Source: Clytia hemisphaerica (lineage: Eukaryota > Cnidaria > Hydrozoa > Leptothecata > Clytiidae). Taken from it: 64,000 bases of DNA. Below, piece after piece: positions 11,954-23,564 of the stretch (the first letter of the stretch is position 1; each line of letters begins with the position of its first letter). The position numbers were made by a program, and so were the translations under genes. The stretch lies in contig CACVBU010001379.1 in NCBI GenBank assembly GCA_902728285.1, positions 310,001-374,000 on the forward strand, given 5' to 3'. The notes beneath the pieces were generated by a model, which made no database searches, was not told the DNA's origin, and saw nothing but the letters and a program-made list of their open reading frames with translations.

Positions 11954-12703
11954 GTTGAATTTTCTGACTTAAAAATAAGCCATTAAGAAATGGGAATATT
12001 AATCCCTATCGAAGATTTTCTGATTTTATCGCGTGATTTCTTTCTCACATGTGCTTTTTGGAAATATTATATATTTTCCCTGGAAAAATAATTCAAACTA
12101 GAATAAATTGGGTTTTTTATTTAAAAAAACATTTATTTCACATATCAATTAGATGTTATCCCCCTAAAAATAAATGTTTAATCAAATTAGATCAATCTAA
12201 ATCCTTTCAAGGATTCAAGATTTTTTTTGGAAACTTTTCGGCTTCTGTTTCCCTTTTGTTTGCTTGAATCATTTTCACGTGAAAATAGTTGGTGCAAATT
12301 TGTTTTCCGCGGACTCAGTTATGATTGTTTGTTATACGAACTGTTTGATTTCGCAATGACACCTTAAAGTTAATGTTTGATTTACAGGGTCTAATTAGAT
12401 TTTATTAAAAATTTCAACATTCACACATATACTTAGTCGTTCTGTTTTATATTAGATTCCGAAGAAGGCGGGATGGTATATTGTATATAGCTAGAAATTC
12501 ATTGAAGAAATAGAGACTAGTGGTCATGAGTGATGGGCAAAAATGAACGAAATTGTTGCCTTACAAAAAAAAATTTGAAATTTTTGAAATTTTTAGAATT
12601 TTTTCTGCTCGCCAAAATTCGTTTCTTTTAAGGTTTTCTTACTGTAGGGGTTTTTGAACCACTTTTTCGTACTGTTTTTTTCATAAATGTCTTTCAATTA
12701 ATG

Positions 12704-12960
12704 TACACGTTTTTTTTTTATAAGAACGTCAAAAATTTTCGAAGCCTTCGGATGTTCTTAGTTTTTTGGATTTGAAGCCTAAAAATGTTCTTAAAATGTT
12801 CTTATTTTCAGCATTTTTTGAGCATTTTGTTGTAATTTCTTAAGAAAACGCATGTTTTTAAGTCTCCAAAGCCTTAGAATGTTCTTAGAATGTTCTTAAA
12901 TTTTTGGGCCTCGAAGCCTTATGTTCTTATATAGTTTTTTCTTATAAAAAAAAACGTGTA
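12704..12960. mobile_element. ACACGTTTTT-family MITE
   Basis: It starts tacacgttttttttttataa and ends in the inverted form cttataaaaaaaaacgtgta. The interior is rich in gttctta words. Related copies with the same ends are at 9295-9682, 15120-15446, about 17947-18165 and 23155-23370, with a truncated one at 5297-5405. Confidence 0.75.
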
Positions 12961-13929
12961 AAAGGCTTTCCCAGCTATTTTCTGCGCCGATTATTTAAAA
13001 TAATAATAGCTTTCTAGCTGCAAAAAGACCAAATTAGGAGGAAAAAATGAATTCGAGGGATTAGGATAAATTAAACAGAATTTTAAGAAATAAACATTAT
13101 TTATCCAATTAAGCCAGTTAGGAAAATCGCTAAAACGAAAATTATTGAGATTCTTATTAACGAAAATTTCAGAGTGCTACGTTATTAGAAAGGGGATTTC
13201 CAATTCTAGACATGGGTCGGTCGAATTTAATTCACGTTTGGTCCTTTTTTCATTTAAATTAAAATTTTCTTCAAAATATTCCGCCAAAATTTACATGTAC
13301 ACCACTAAGAAAATTAATTCATGCTATTCAGGGCCAAGATGAAAATTGTTTTTCAACCCTCCTCTTTGTGGGAGAGAAATTACTTAACCTTTTCCGTATA
13401 ACCTTTCTCTGCTGGTTCACTGTTTTGATGAAAATATCCCCAAGCCAAGAAAAGTCTATTTTCGAAATATAGAATACTATTGGGAAGGTTCTTTCACTTA
13501 AAAGTGTCTGAAGCTTTTAAATGGAAGGGTAAGAATCAAAGCAAGTTTCTCTCTAACGATAATAAGATTTCTCAAACCTGTACCTAACCCACTTTTTCTA
13601 TGCGTGTATGTATCGTTGTAGTGGTAGTATTCGAATATTTGTTTGAACTATTTCCATCAACGATCTTTACCATTGATTTTGTCGTATATTTTTTCTTTAG
13701 ATTGGTTTCGCTAGTTTTGGGTTCAGTTGTTAAACTTTTTCTTTTAGAAAAATTGGTTTTGGCCTTCATCAACAATTCTGCATTGTTTCCTTCATATAAC
13801 TTTTCTTTGTAACTTTGCATATAATTTTTAGTTCCCTTGACATATTAAATCTACACGTGAAAGCTACATCAAAGAATGAAAAAGGTATCAGAAATGGAAT
13901 TTCACTGACTGACAAATTATTCGAATATA

Positions 13930-15039
13930 ATGAACCAAACTAAACCACTACCACTTCCAAACTTTGAAGAATTCATCCCAGAATGTTACATTGGATTATT
14001 TCAAACAATGGATATTTCAGACATTGTACCTTTTCCACCTCAAACCTCAACCCAACCCTCGGTACTGGCACCTAATGCGACTCAATGGCCCAACAGTACT
14101 GGTCCAGGAGAAGGGCCTCCACCTGTTGGAAACCTCAACGATTTGAATTTCGCATATTATATTGGACCATGTATAGCAGGTTTTATCATGTTTTGGAACT
14201 TGTTATTAATTTGGGGATTGTTAACCGATCGTAGACAATCGCGACTTTCATTAATCAAAAAATTATTTGTCTATCACTCCTGCACCGATCTAATTGCTGG
14301 TGTTTTTGTTGTTCCTATACAGATCATTGTCCACTTAGGCCTTGGTTACACTTGCTGGTTTATGAGTTTCGCATTAATGCTAACCTCATTCTCGCAATGT
14401 TCTGGGATAAGTACGTTGGTCACTATTTCCGTATTACGGTATCTTGCCATCAAGCACCCGAACAACCCGGTAGCACCGAACAAGATTATGATTGCTATGT
14501 TAGCACAGTTTTTACTAAATGCTTGTATAGCAGTACATACTTTTGTTATTTACTTTAATCGTTCAACAACACTAATGCTGGCTTCAAATTTCATATTCTT
14601 ATTTTGCCATCTTTTCACATACAGCGTATTGCTTGTAATATTTAATATCCAATCTTCAAGACTTATATATCACCATGTCAGAACACGGAGTGAGAGATAC
14701 GATTTAACAAATAACGAAGCTCACTTTAAAGCTGTATCTACATTACGCATGATCACAATTTGTTACATAGTGTGTGTCATGCCTTTCACATTTTATGTCT
14801 TCTTTTTAGCGAACTATTTACAAAGTGGGCGGCCGAAATTGAGCGTATATTTTCGCTACATACAAAACTTGATGCCGTTCCATATTCTTTATCTTTTGAA
14901 CTGTGGACTAACTGCAGCTATCTTTGTGGCGAAAATGAATATATTTACGAGATTATGTCCGTATTTACGGTTTGATCGAAGGCGTGCTTCGAACATAGTG
15001 GAACCCATACCTCTGAGACGAGTGAGCAGTCAAAATTGA
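13930..15039 (+). CDS. rhodopsin-type (class A-like) GPCR, intronless
   Basis: A single 369-codon frame encodes seven hydrophobic segments after an N-terminal tail of about 75 residues with NAT and NST glycosylation sequons. Family marks: the TM1 asparagine (MFWNLLLIW), the TM2 aspartate (SCTDLIAG), a TM3 cysteine (GYTCWF), an arginine-tyrosine at the end of TM3 (VLRYLAI) and CVMP in TM6. Odd points: the aspartate of DRY is replaced by leucine, NPxxY in TM7 is replaced by NCGLTAAIF, and no cysteine is obvious in extracellular loop 2. The ligand class cannot be told from sequence. The start is the first ATG of the frame. AATAAA at 15070-15075 is a good poly(A) signal 30 bp past the stop, supporting a real transcription unit. 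Confidence 0.88.
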   Translation: MNQTKPLPLPNFEEFIPECYIGLFQTMDISDIVPFPPQTSTQPSVLAPNATQWPNSTGPGEGPPPVGNLNDLNFAYYIGPCIAGFIMFWNLLLIWGLLTDRRQSRLSLIKKLFVYHSCTDLIAGVFVVPIQIIVHLGLGYTCWFMSFALMLTSFSQCSGISTLVTISVLRYLAIKHPNNPVAPNKIMIAMLAQFLLNACIAVHTFVIYFNRSTTLMLASNFIFLFCHLFTYSVLLVIFNIQSSRLIYHHVRTRSERYDLTNNEAHFKAVSTLRMITICYIVCVMPFTFYVFFLANYLQSGRPKLSVYFRYIQNLMPFHILYLLNCGLTAAIFVAKMNIFTRLCPYLRFDRRRASNIVEPIPLRRVSSQN

Positions 15040-18000
15040 TCATTCTATCTCACAAGTGAAAATAATTCCAATAAATAAGCGAGATAGCACTGTGGGATCA
15101 CTGAATGAAGATTGAGAGTTACACGTTTTTTTATGAGAATGATGCTTTTTTTCGTTTCATGATGGATACTCTTTGGATAAAATCATCTTAAATATTCTTA
15201 CAACATTCTTAGGTAAGGATCCAACCCAGCCTAATTTTAGCACGTAATACATGAAGCAAAGATTGGTGAAAGTTTTGCATTGCTTTGGGGTGATTGGCAA
15301 TTTACAGGAAAAATTATCTAAAAATTGGGATTCTTAGGTTCAGTTGCCAAATTCCATGATGGTGATATTCTTAGCATATTCTATTTTTTGACCGATTTTA
15401 TCATGGATATTTTTCAAATAGTATATTCTTATAAAAAAGCGTGTATAAAATGAGATGTTTGCCAAGAACTGCTAACAGGCATTAATTTTCATATGGATTT
15501 GTAGATTGATAAATGGACGAGGTGTAAATCTGTTATGTCAATTTTGAAGAATTTTTTGTAAACAGTTCATAATTTTTGATGAACTTTTGTCTATAATAAC
15601 AACCAACTCCTCCCATCTTAAGATTTAAATGGATGAGAATTTATTTTATATTTTTATTGGGAATAGCGCAGCCAGTTACCATCACAGAATCTTTTTGCTG
15701 GAAAATACTTGCGGAGTTTGATGCAGGATTGTATCGCGACCAAGGTATGAGTGTCCAAAAGGTTGAATTTGCATTCACGCAAACAAGACGTTCTTCAAAT
15801 TTAAAGCTCGTGATTCAAGATAACGAGGTCACAAATCATTAAGGATAAGATATGGATGGATAATGTATTTGGAGAGCAAAAAAAATTAAACTCACAGCTA
15901 TTTCACAGTCGAGTTTATGATATTTTATGTTTCTGGTTTACCGGCTGGTTTTCAAAAATATATTTGAAATCTACACCCTTTTCTCACCGGGACCCTTTCC
16001 TACTGGAAAAATTAGCCAAAATATCGTACCAAGTGGAAAATTAGACTCCAATATTTCCCCACTGAAAATAACCAGACAAGCAAATCCTCACTGCAAAATA
16101 TCATGCTATTTTTTCCATGCCAATTGAATTTTCTGGCTTGAAAACAATATAATTTGAATCCCCAGCCATAAATCATTACCCTGAGTACCAGGGATGAGCT
16201 GGAGTTTTTATAAGACACTTCGCTAATTGTTCATTTGAAGTAATAGAGATGACGCGTTCTTTAGAAAAAGTAACAAAATTGTTTTACTACGTGTTAACGA
16301 CCGACCAAATTGAATAAGAGCTTGTAAAAACTCCAGCTTGTCCCGAGTATCAGAGGTTGAGAATATTTCAACCTCTGAAGACCAATAATAGAAATTCTAT
16401 CGCCCATGTATCAATCTAATCACTGTAGAAAGAATCAAAGATGAAGAGCAAATATTACCATATTTATGTCTAGCAGACTGTATCAGTATGCATTTGTTTA
16501 TTTACGAATTCCTCAGAAACCTCCAAGTATAATTGAAATGAGTTTTATTTGAAAAGAAATCTTTTACATGATCCCCAAATGTATAACAGTAATTACTAAA
16601 CTTTGAATCGAAATAATAAACAGACTTTATGTTATGATTCTTTATCACTGACTCTTATCAAAAAGCATTGATGACATTTTTTAGTTGTGTTTTCAACGAC
16701 AAGAATAAAAATATCAACTTTAACTTCATCCAAGATCTTGGATGGTCGTCATGGTTACTTTTGTCTTCGTTAATTGCGCGCTGAATAGAATCTGGATTGG
16801 TCGGCACAGCGTACGATTTCGACCTGTGCTTTTCACATCAATAAAACATCGGAATATCAACCCCCATCGAAATTTGGTTCGTTATTTTCCCCCCACTGGC
16901 TAGAAAAATCCTCACGGGTCTGTGAGAAGGGAGTGTCATTCTCAAATCAGAATGCAGTCCGCTTGCTTGGCTTGCGCTTGCACTCACTTTGCAAAAGCCG
17001 TAAGGTCCGATTTACATGACCCGTATAAATTCCTTTACAAAAAAAGGGGGTCCACTTGCTATTAAAGAACAACTTCCTGTCACAAGAAAACATGAAAAAA
17101 AAACAATGGTATTTTCTAAGAAAACATGGTTGGTCATGGTTACAGCAAATGCAAACTTGGTTTTAGATCTTGTAACGATACTTTTTTATTAATTTCTGTT
17201 TGGTTGCTTGCCCTGGATTAGCTGGAAAATCTTTGAATAATATGAGTTTGCACTTTCGTTCTCTAGGAAGACCAAGCTGACTAAGCTGTAACTTTAGAAC
17301 TTTGTATGTATGAGAGGTAAAGATTTATCTTTCTGAAATTCAAAGCTTGGATATCCAGGCTAAAGATTGACGTAACCTTTTGTCATTTTCGTTATAAATT
17401 TGCAAATAATTTCTCGAGAACGTTCTATTTACCAAAACAAAAGTTTTACATTTATGGCCACTGATAATTATAACAGAAATAGTTTCTGCAACTTTTGTAG
17501 TCGGAATACCTGAACCATTTAGATATAACATTATCTGATATTCCGATGGTGGATTGGCGGGCGCCCACGCTAAAGCTCAATTTCCCATCGGAGAGAAATG
17601 ATAGTCGGCCTTTGATGTGCCCCATCCGCAGTTGGGTTCAACAGCCCTTGCCCGTAAACCTAAAAATATTTCGGTTGGACCCGCTAATCCCCGAAAATGA
17701 GGGCTGGGTTACCAGACCTCCCACTGCAAAATTCTTGACGTGGTCTCGCAAAATTCCATAATGTGAATCTTCCAGATGTTGAAAATTTTCCCGACCTTCA
17801 GACCTTTAGCGTGTCGGATGAAAGTTTCACCATCTAGGTGTAAGATATAACACTGTATGACAGTTTCTTAGAGACAAGTTAGCTTTGAAGTCAAGGAATG
17901 CAACAAAGCACGTGTTTTAAGTGATTCAAACAGCAAAAGAAAATTATTTTCTTTATAAGAACAAACTATGTAAGATCATAAGACTTAGATGGCCAAAATG

Positions 18001-18300
18001 TTAAGAACAAGTTAAGAACACTTTACCAATTTCTTAGGAAAATGGACAAAAATACTCTCAAAATGGTGAAAATAAGAAAATGTTAAGAACGTTTTAGGCT
18101 TAAAACTCAAAAAGTTAAGAGCATCCGAAGGCTTCAAAAGTTTTGGATGTTGAAAAAAACGTGTAATCAACAATGTATAGTTAACAAAACAGTATGATCA
18201 CGGGGCCATGAGAAAATTGTGGTAACTTAGTAACTTTTGATGAATTTCTTTTATTGAGTTTCACATACCATAGCGCTATTGTCGAACTTTGAAAAAAAAA
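15040..18300. other. gene-free stretch with MITE copies
   Basis: Contains the ACACGTTTTT-family copies at 15120-15446 and 17947-18165. At 16191-16344 is a small element with inverted ends gatgagctggagttttta and taaaaactccagcttgtccc; a close copy lies at 48193-48334. The stretch 17546-17761 is less AT-rich than its surroundings and open on the plus strand, but its translation resembles nothing I know and it lacks gene-like context. Confidence 0.5.
15070..15075 (+). terminator. poly(A) signal of the GPCR at 13930
   Basis: AATAAA lies about 30 bp after the TGA at 15037-15039. Confidence 0.6.
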
Positions 18301-18337
18301 TTATATTTTCTTTGGAAGTAATGAGACGTACACAGGA

Positions 18338-19290
18338 AAAATTTTTCGTTCCAAGGTTGGAAATTCAATATTTTTGGGTTGGAAATTTTGGTTTTATAAT
18401 TAAAGGTTGGAAATTTGAGCGATTACCTTAAGCTGATTTGGAAAACGTAAATAACCCATAAGTTTTGTAGAATAAACCAATGCCCTTGAAAAATCAAGTG
18501 AAAAAAAAAACAACGTAGAAATGACAATTTTCCAAGGCTGGTTGGAAAACATGACTTTTTGGGTGGGAAATTTTTATTTTCCAAATAGTTTGGGAGTTTA
18601 AAAAAAGGTCAAAAATCGATGTGAAGATACACATTTTTGTAAATTTGATACCTCGGGTTGAAAAACTAGACTTTTTGAGTCGGAAATTTGTGTTTCTCCC
18701 AAACAGATTGGAAAACGTTAAAAATCCATGTGGAAATTACATTTTTGTGAAATTGAGACTCTTTTTTGGAAAACTAGAATTTTTGGGTTGGAAATTTGTG
18801 TTTCTCGAAACATTCTGGAAAACGTTAAAAATCCATGTTGAAACTCTTTCGATTGGAAAACTAGACTTTTTGGGAAATTTGCCATCGAGCCTAGGCTAGC
18901 GAGTGACTGTTCACAAAAACAAAAACCTTGTTTAAGATCTCTTTTTCCACATCACATTGGCTTTTTTCCAACTGAATTTTAAAAAATTCAAACTTTGTTA
19001 AATTTGGATTTTGGCTTTTTTTCAACCTGGATTTTCGAAAATTCCAACCTTGTTTAGCTTGGATTTTGGCTTTTTTCCAACTGAATTTACAAAAATTCCA
19101 ACCTTATTTGGTTTGGATTTTGGCTTTTTTCAACCTGGATTTTTGAAAATTCCAAGCCATGGAAAATGCAAAATTTCCATCCTTGGAGAGTGTCCCACAT
19201 TTCCAGGTTAGATTTTCCATTGGATTTTATCTTTTTTCCAACTAAGAAAACTTGAAATTTCCGTCCTTGGAAATCGAAAATTTTTTCCTT
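18338..19290. repeat. foldback built of diverged tandem units
   Basis: Left half: repeated variants of gggttggaaatttgtg and ggaaaacgttaaaaatcc. Right half: the reverse complements, repeated variants of ttttccaacctggatttt. The outermost words ggaaaaatttttcgttcc then aaggttggaaattc (left) and gaaatttccgtccttgg then gaaaattttttcc (right) mirror each other. The centre is near 18895. The open frames here are repeat artefacts. Confidence 0.75.
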
Positions 19291-19609
19291 TGTTAAAGAC
19301 TCAAGCTTTCGTGAAAACAGAATTAAAAACAAGATCCAGAATTTTGTTTTGCTGTAACGTGCTTGGTCATGCATTGGTGGAAGAGAGGACAACAATTAAC
19401 ATTTCCTTATCGGTCACCACAGTATTTTTCTTCTTAGGGATCTTTTAGCATCTAGGACGGCGAATCGAAATAGGGCGTGAAGTAAATTTTAAAAGCAAAT
19501 GTCAAATTTATCCGATTTTATCTAAATTTAATATCACATGGACAAATTTAAAATGTACTTAAGCTTTTGTAAATAAGTGATGTTATAATTCTCGATTTAT
19601 ATCATATAA

Positions 19610-19730
19610 GGGCGGGCCCGCAGCGGTTTGCGTAAATGCGTGAATGGGCTTTTTCACTTGCGTGAATGCATGAAAATTAAATATTAATATCGTGAATGCG
19701 TGAATTTTAGAAAAAGGTCCGCTGGGGGCC
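19610..19730. mobile_element. hAT-like MITE, copy 2
   Basis: Starts gggcgggcccgcagcggttt and ends ccgctgggggcc, with repeated gcgtgaatg words inside; it is the inverted counterpart of 6675-6785. The flanks tcatataa at 19602-19609 and again at 19731-19738 are a perfect 8-bp target duplication. Confidence 0.85.
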
Positions 19731-20341
19731 TCATATAAAACTATTTGTACTCTTACTTTACCAAAGAATTTTCAGTTCGTTTTGAGATTTGAAAACGTCC
19801 ACGAATTACCCTATTAAAATTCACTATTCTCGTGAGAAAATTGACATGGAAAGAATAGTTTCTAGCTGCGATCCAGATATATTAATCCCTAAGGGCTTTC
19901 TTTTTTTTCAATCATGTCGTACTTTTTCAAAGTTACCGTCCTGGATGCAAAAGGTTCCTATTTGAAAAGTACCATGTGACACGAGATAACAATTAAAATG
20001 TTTGAGATATGTAATAAGTTTTTATCTAACTTTTGCCCCAAGTTGCTCAGATGGTATTTCTCCTCTCGCAAATCATAAAATAATTACGAACGTTAATTGG
20101 TTTTTATGGTAGCAATTAAAAAACATGGACATTAAAAAATTGTGTTTGAAAGAGCAGAATATACGTTTTGTTGTAAACGTTTTATGTAACCATTTTTCGT
20201 CCTTCTGTGTGTTATATTGTACTTTCGATGTAATCTACTTCGGACTAAATCTGGATGGCGCTGGTAAGTGGCACGGTGTAATAAATGGCAGACTCTGTTT
20301 TTGGTTTTGCTTGAGCACGTAGTAAATACAGTCTCTTTTTA

Positions 20342-20538
20342 AAGGTTTTGTTTTTAAATTAGAGTGATATCGTTTGTTTACTCCTCAATTTTGATTTGTA
20401 AGCTTTTTCACATTGGAGTGACACGGACGTGGAGCAATTTTGGTCAGCAAGAGGAAAAAACAACATTTTTTTTTTGCTTTTTATATCAGCATGATATAAC
20501 AATAGGCAGACACTGTCCTGGTAATGAAATATTTGTCT
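20342..20538. mobile_element. AAGGTTTT-family MITE, interrupted copy
   Basis: Begins aaaggttttgtttttaaatt and shares the order gtgatatcgtttg, agctttttcacatt, atatcagcat, atataacaatag, gacactgtc with full copies at 36264-36490 and, inverted, 38836-39060 and 50894-51020. It stops abruptly where the next element begins, so it was interrupted or truncated by it. Confidence 0.7.
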
Positions 20539-21308
20539 GGTACCGTCAACTGCTCCAACTTGGGACTATCTTACGCAACATGGGACGGCAATTCCACCAC
20601 CATTTCACCGAACCTCCAAAGTCATTTGATTTGAGTTCAATGAACCGCGTATTAAAAAATACACGATTTCTCTTTCACACCGAGTAGGGTTTTAAATCGA
20701 AATATGAAAAAAATCCGTAGTGGAAAAGACACACGAATGTGAGCGTTTGACGTCACTTGCGCGGCAAGTTACACACTTGCTATTTGTTGATCTCATCGGG
20801 CGGTAGGCGGTTAGGCGGCGGGCGTTCTCTAATTCTTCATTCGGCGTCCGGTCATTTTAAATGAAAACAAAAGTTAAAAAAGGGCGCGCTATCAGTGAAA
20901 GTTATCGTGACATGTTATGACAGAAAGTATGATTGATAAACTTGGTGGAGTTATCAAAACAAATTTGTTGTCAAAGACTCGGTCAAAGAGATTTAACAGT
21001 AAGCTCTAGTTTAGACGGCCGACTTTCTGCCCTGCCTATTCTAATTGTTAGAGTAGGCAAAAAGAGGGCACAAAGTTGGTTGTTAAAATCTTTGCTTGGA
21101 AAGGTTTGAAAGAAGACATTGCATTGACGTCAAAAGAGGGCTCTGCATCACTTTAGACAGCCCACTTTATGCCCTCTTTAATTCACAATTAGAATAGGCA
21201 GGTCAAAAAGTGGGCCATCTAAACTAGAGCTAAGTGAAAATACAGGCCAGATATCAACAAGTCCCATATTGCGTACACTCGTCCCAAGTTGGAGCAGTTG
21301 ACGGTACC
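20539..21308. mobile_element. 770-bp TIR element with a nested smaller element
   Basis: Left end ggtaccgtcaactgctccaa then cttgggac; right end is its inverse (gtcccaagttggagcagttg then acggtacc). Inside, about 21000-21233, is a second pair of inverted ends (agctctagtttagacggcc with ctaaactagagct, and cctattctaatt with aattagaatagg). No transposase frame. Confidence 0.75.
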
Positions 21309-22946
21309 GTAGAGTCGTTTAATATCGACATGCGTCTTGTTATTTCGACATACAATCAAGGTCATAATATTTTGATAATTTTGGTTATTTTAACGTTTTT
21401 CAAGATTTAAAGTTCCGGCGAGAAAGTCGATTTTGGGCTATCTCTTTAATTTCATCGAATATTTCAATTCGGGAGGGGTTTGCAGACTTACAGGCTATAT
21501 TCTGAGCCTTATTGGACTATTTTTGAACTTTTGAATGCTAAGATCCTAAGGTCGTAAGACTTAAGTCTAGCGTTAAAACTCAGAGTTAAAACTCTACCCT
21601 TCCAACCTACTTTAGAGCACTTACAAATCGCTTGTGGTTCAAAAACTTCCCGGTGTATTTCCCTTTTTTCTCAAATATTATGACCTTGATTGTAGCTATA
21701 GGCTGGTCTTCGAAATAAAAAATCAAACATAAACAAATACATACCAAAGTTATCAATCAATCACTAAATTGTACTCTCCCTATCACGTCACAGATTGTTG
21801 AAATGTAAGAAACGTGAAGTGGGTTTTTTTCGAAAAGAAAACTTTAAAGATGTAGTCACTAAAAACTAATTAGCATGCTTTCATTCAACGGAACGAAGAT
21901 TCCAAATCAAAACAAGATTTTGCATGCGAGGAATTTTTTAGTAGACCTTTTTACCGTGAACCGAAAATAATAAAAAGAACCCGGTTTTCTTTTGAATTTA
22001 ATGTGACCGCCATACTGGTCACCACGGCGTGCGGCCTCTTAGCACCTAGAGCGTGTGTTTTTGATAAATAAGGAAGGGGAAACCAGGCTAAGCGCGCGAA
22101 TTATTTTCATCACGTGACTTGAAGCGTAATAAAGTTGTAAAATTTTAATGATGGACACGAGAAAGTTACGATGTAGCCTGGAAATCCAAGCGTTAAACTT
22201 TTTACACAGTTTATGATATTTTTGCTGCTTGTTTTAACGCTTGGCGCAGGTAACTCGCCTGCAGGGACATTTTTCCCTGCAATGCAGGTTCGGCCTGATT
22301 GGCCAGCTTTTGGCGTATTACTTAGCAGTACTTTCGCGCGCATTTTGATAATTTCGATGCGGGCGCATAATTTATGGAAAAAGCTGACTCTGCAGAAAAA
22401 GGAAAACAAATGAAAATGAAAACATAGATTCATTTCGAAACAAAATGGCTGTTGGCTGGAAGTCTAAATACATGTGGCTGATGTTTTGATGTGGTTTTTA
22501 GTAGTTTTGAAAGTCTTTAGAGCTTGTGAAAGAGTTTTTATGGTAAGTTGATTATGTGTGTTTGCCTGGGTTTCCAAAGTTCAGCAAGTCTGTCAACAAG
22601 GGTATTCACACACAGACTGTTTATAACATTCTGTGTCAGACTAATCTACCTGCACCAAGCTCTATAACTTTAGAACTTTGTTAGGTGAGGTATTTTTTGT
22701 TTTTTTTAAGATTATGAGCTTGGATTCCCAGGCTAGTTACGATGATGCGTTTCGTGTGCTGTGTAAAACTGCTTATAATTTGGCTGTTTTTTTTAATTGA
22801 AAGGATTGCAATGTTTATTGAACTTCTAGTTTGATGGATGAATTTGAATGATACCAAGAATTTCATTCAAGGTTTGTTTTGATTATTGTACAGATCCGGT
22901 GTCGACTTTAGAAGACACATGTCGATATTAGACGATTCTACGGTAT
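21304..22946. mobile_element. 1.6-kb inverted-repeat element
   Basis: Left end gtaccgtagagtcgtttaat then atcgacatg; right end catgtcgatatt then agacgattctacggtat. It abuts the 770-bp element at a shared gtaccgt word. The interior contains a segment (aacgcttgg, ggtaactcgcctgcagggac, ttttccctgcaat) that recurs in shorter form just outside at about 22960-23010, so duplication and insertion are intertwined here. Confidence 0.55.
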
Positions 22947-23154
22947 ATTTTTTGTTGCTTGTTTAACGCTTAGCAGGTTACTCGCCGCAGGGAGATTTTT
23001 CCCTGCTATTCAGGTTCAGTCTGATTGCAACCAAGCAAAAAGCTCTATAATTTTAGAACTTTGTATGTTGAGGTAGATTTTATTTTTTCTAAAATTTTGA
23101 GATTGGTTTCCAATGCTAGACTGATTCTTACTTTCTGATGCTCTCTAAAGTAAT

Positions 23155-23370
23155 TATATAAGAACATAAGAACATGAAACAAAATGTTAATAACAAGTTA
23201 AGAACATTTTAAGGCTTTGTGGACACCCAACTTCTTAGGAAATTAGACAAAAATTCTCAAAAATGGTGAAAATAAGAACATGTTAGGAATATTTATAGGC
23301 TTAAAACCCGAAAAGTTAAGAACATCTGAAGGCTTAAAAAATTTTGGATGTTCTTATATAAAAACGCGTA
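23155..23370. mobile_element. ACACGTTTTT-family MITE upstream of the STELLO-like gene
   Basis: Carries the family words agttaagaacatttt, aaaaatggtgaaaataagaa, ggcttaaaa and ends ttcttatataaaaacgcgta. It ends about 100 bp before the probable splice acceptor of the following gene and could supply promoter-proximal or intron sequence to it. Confidence 0.65.
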
Positions 23371-23462
23371 TTATTTAAAACCTCAGGTTTTATTTCATAA
23401 GGGGATGTTAGTGTTTTCGTGATGTGAATGTTTTGCAAAATTTTATCTTTTATCTTTTATAC

Positions 23463-23472
23463 CTTTTTGCAG
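23463..23472 (+). other. probable splice acceptor of a 5' noncoding exon
   Basis: The pyrimidine-rich text ttttataccttttt then gcag precedes the STELLO-like coding exon. Its use would remove the upstream in-frame ATG at 23424 and make 23565 the first methionine of that frame. The matching upstream exon was not identified. Confidence 0.45.
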
Positions 23473-23564
23473 ATAAGTCAAAATGCAATCGGCAAAAGAA
23501 TGAAACTATTACAGTAAAAAGGATACAACGTGATGTTAAGAGTTTTCTTACGAGTATAACAACC

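Noticed and set aside
17546-17761. Less AT-rich open frame
   Set aside because: No domain, no neighbouring exons and no promoter or poly(A) context; likely a fragment of an unidentified repeat.
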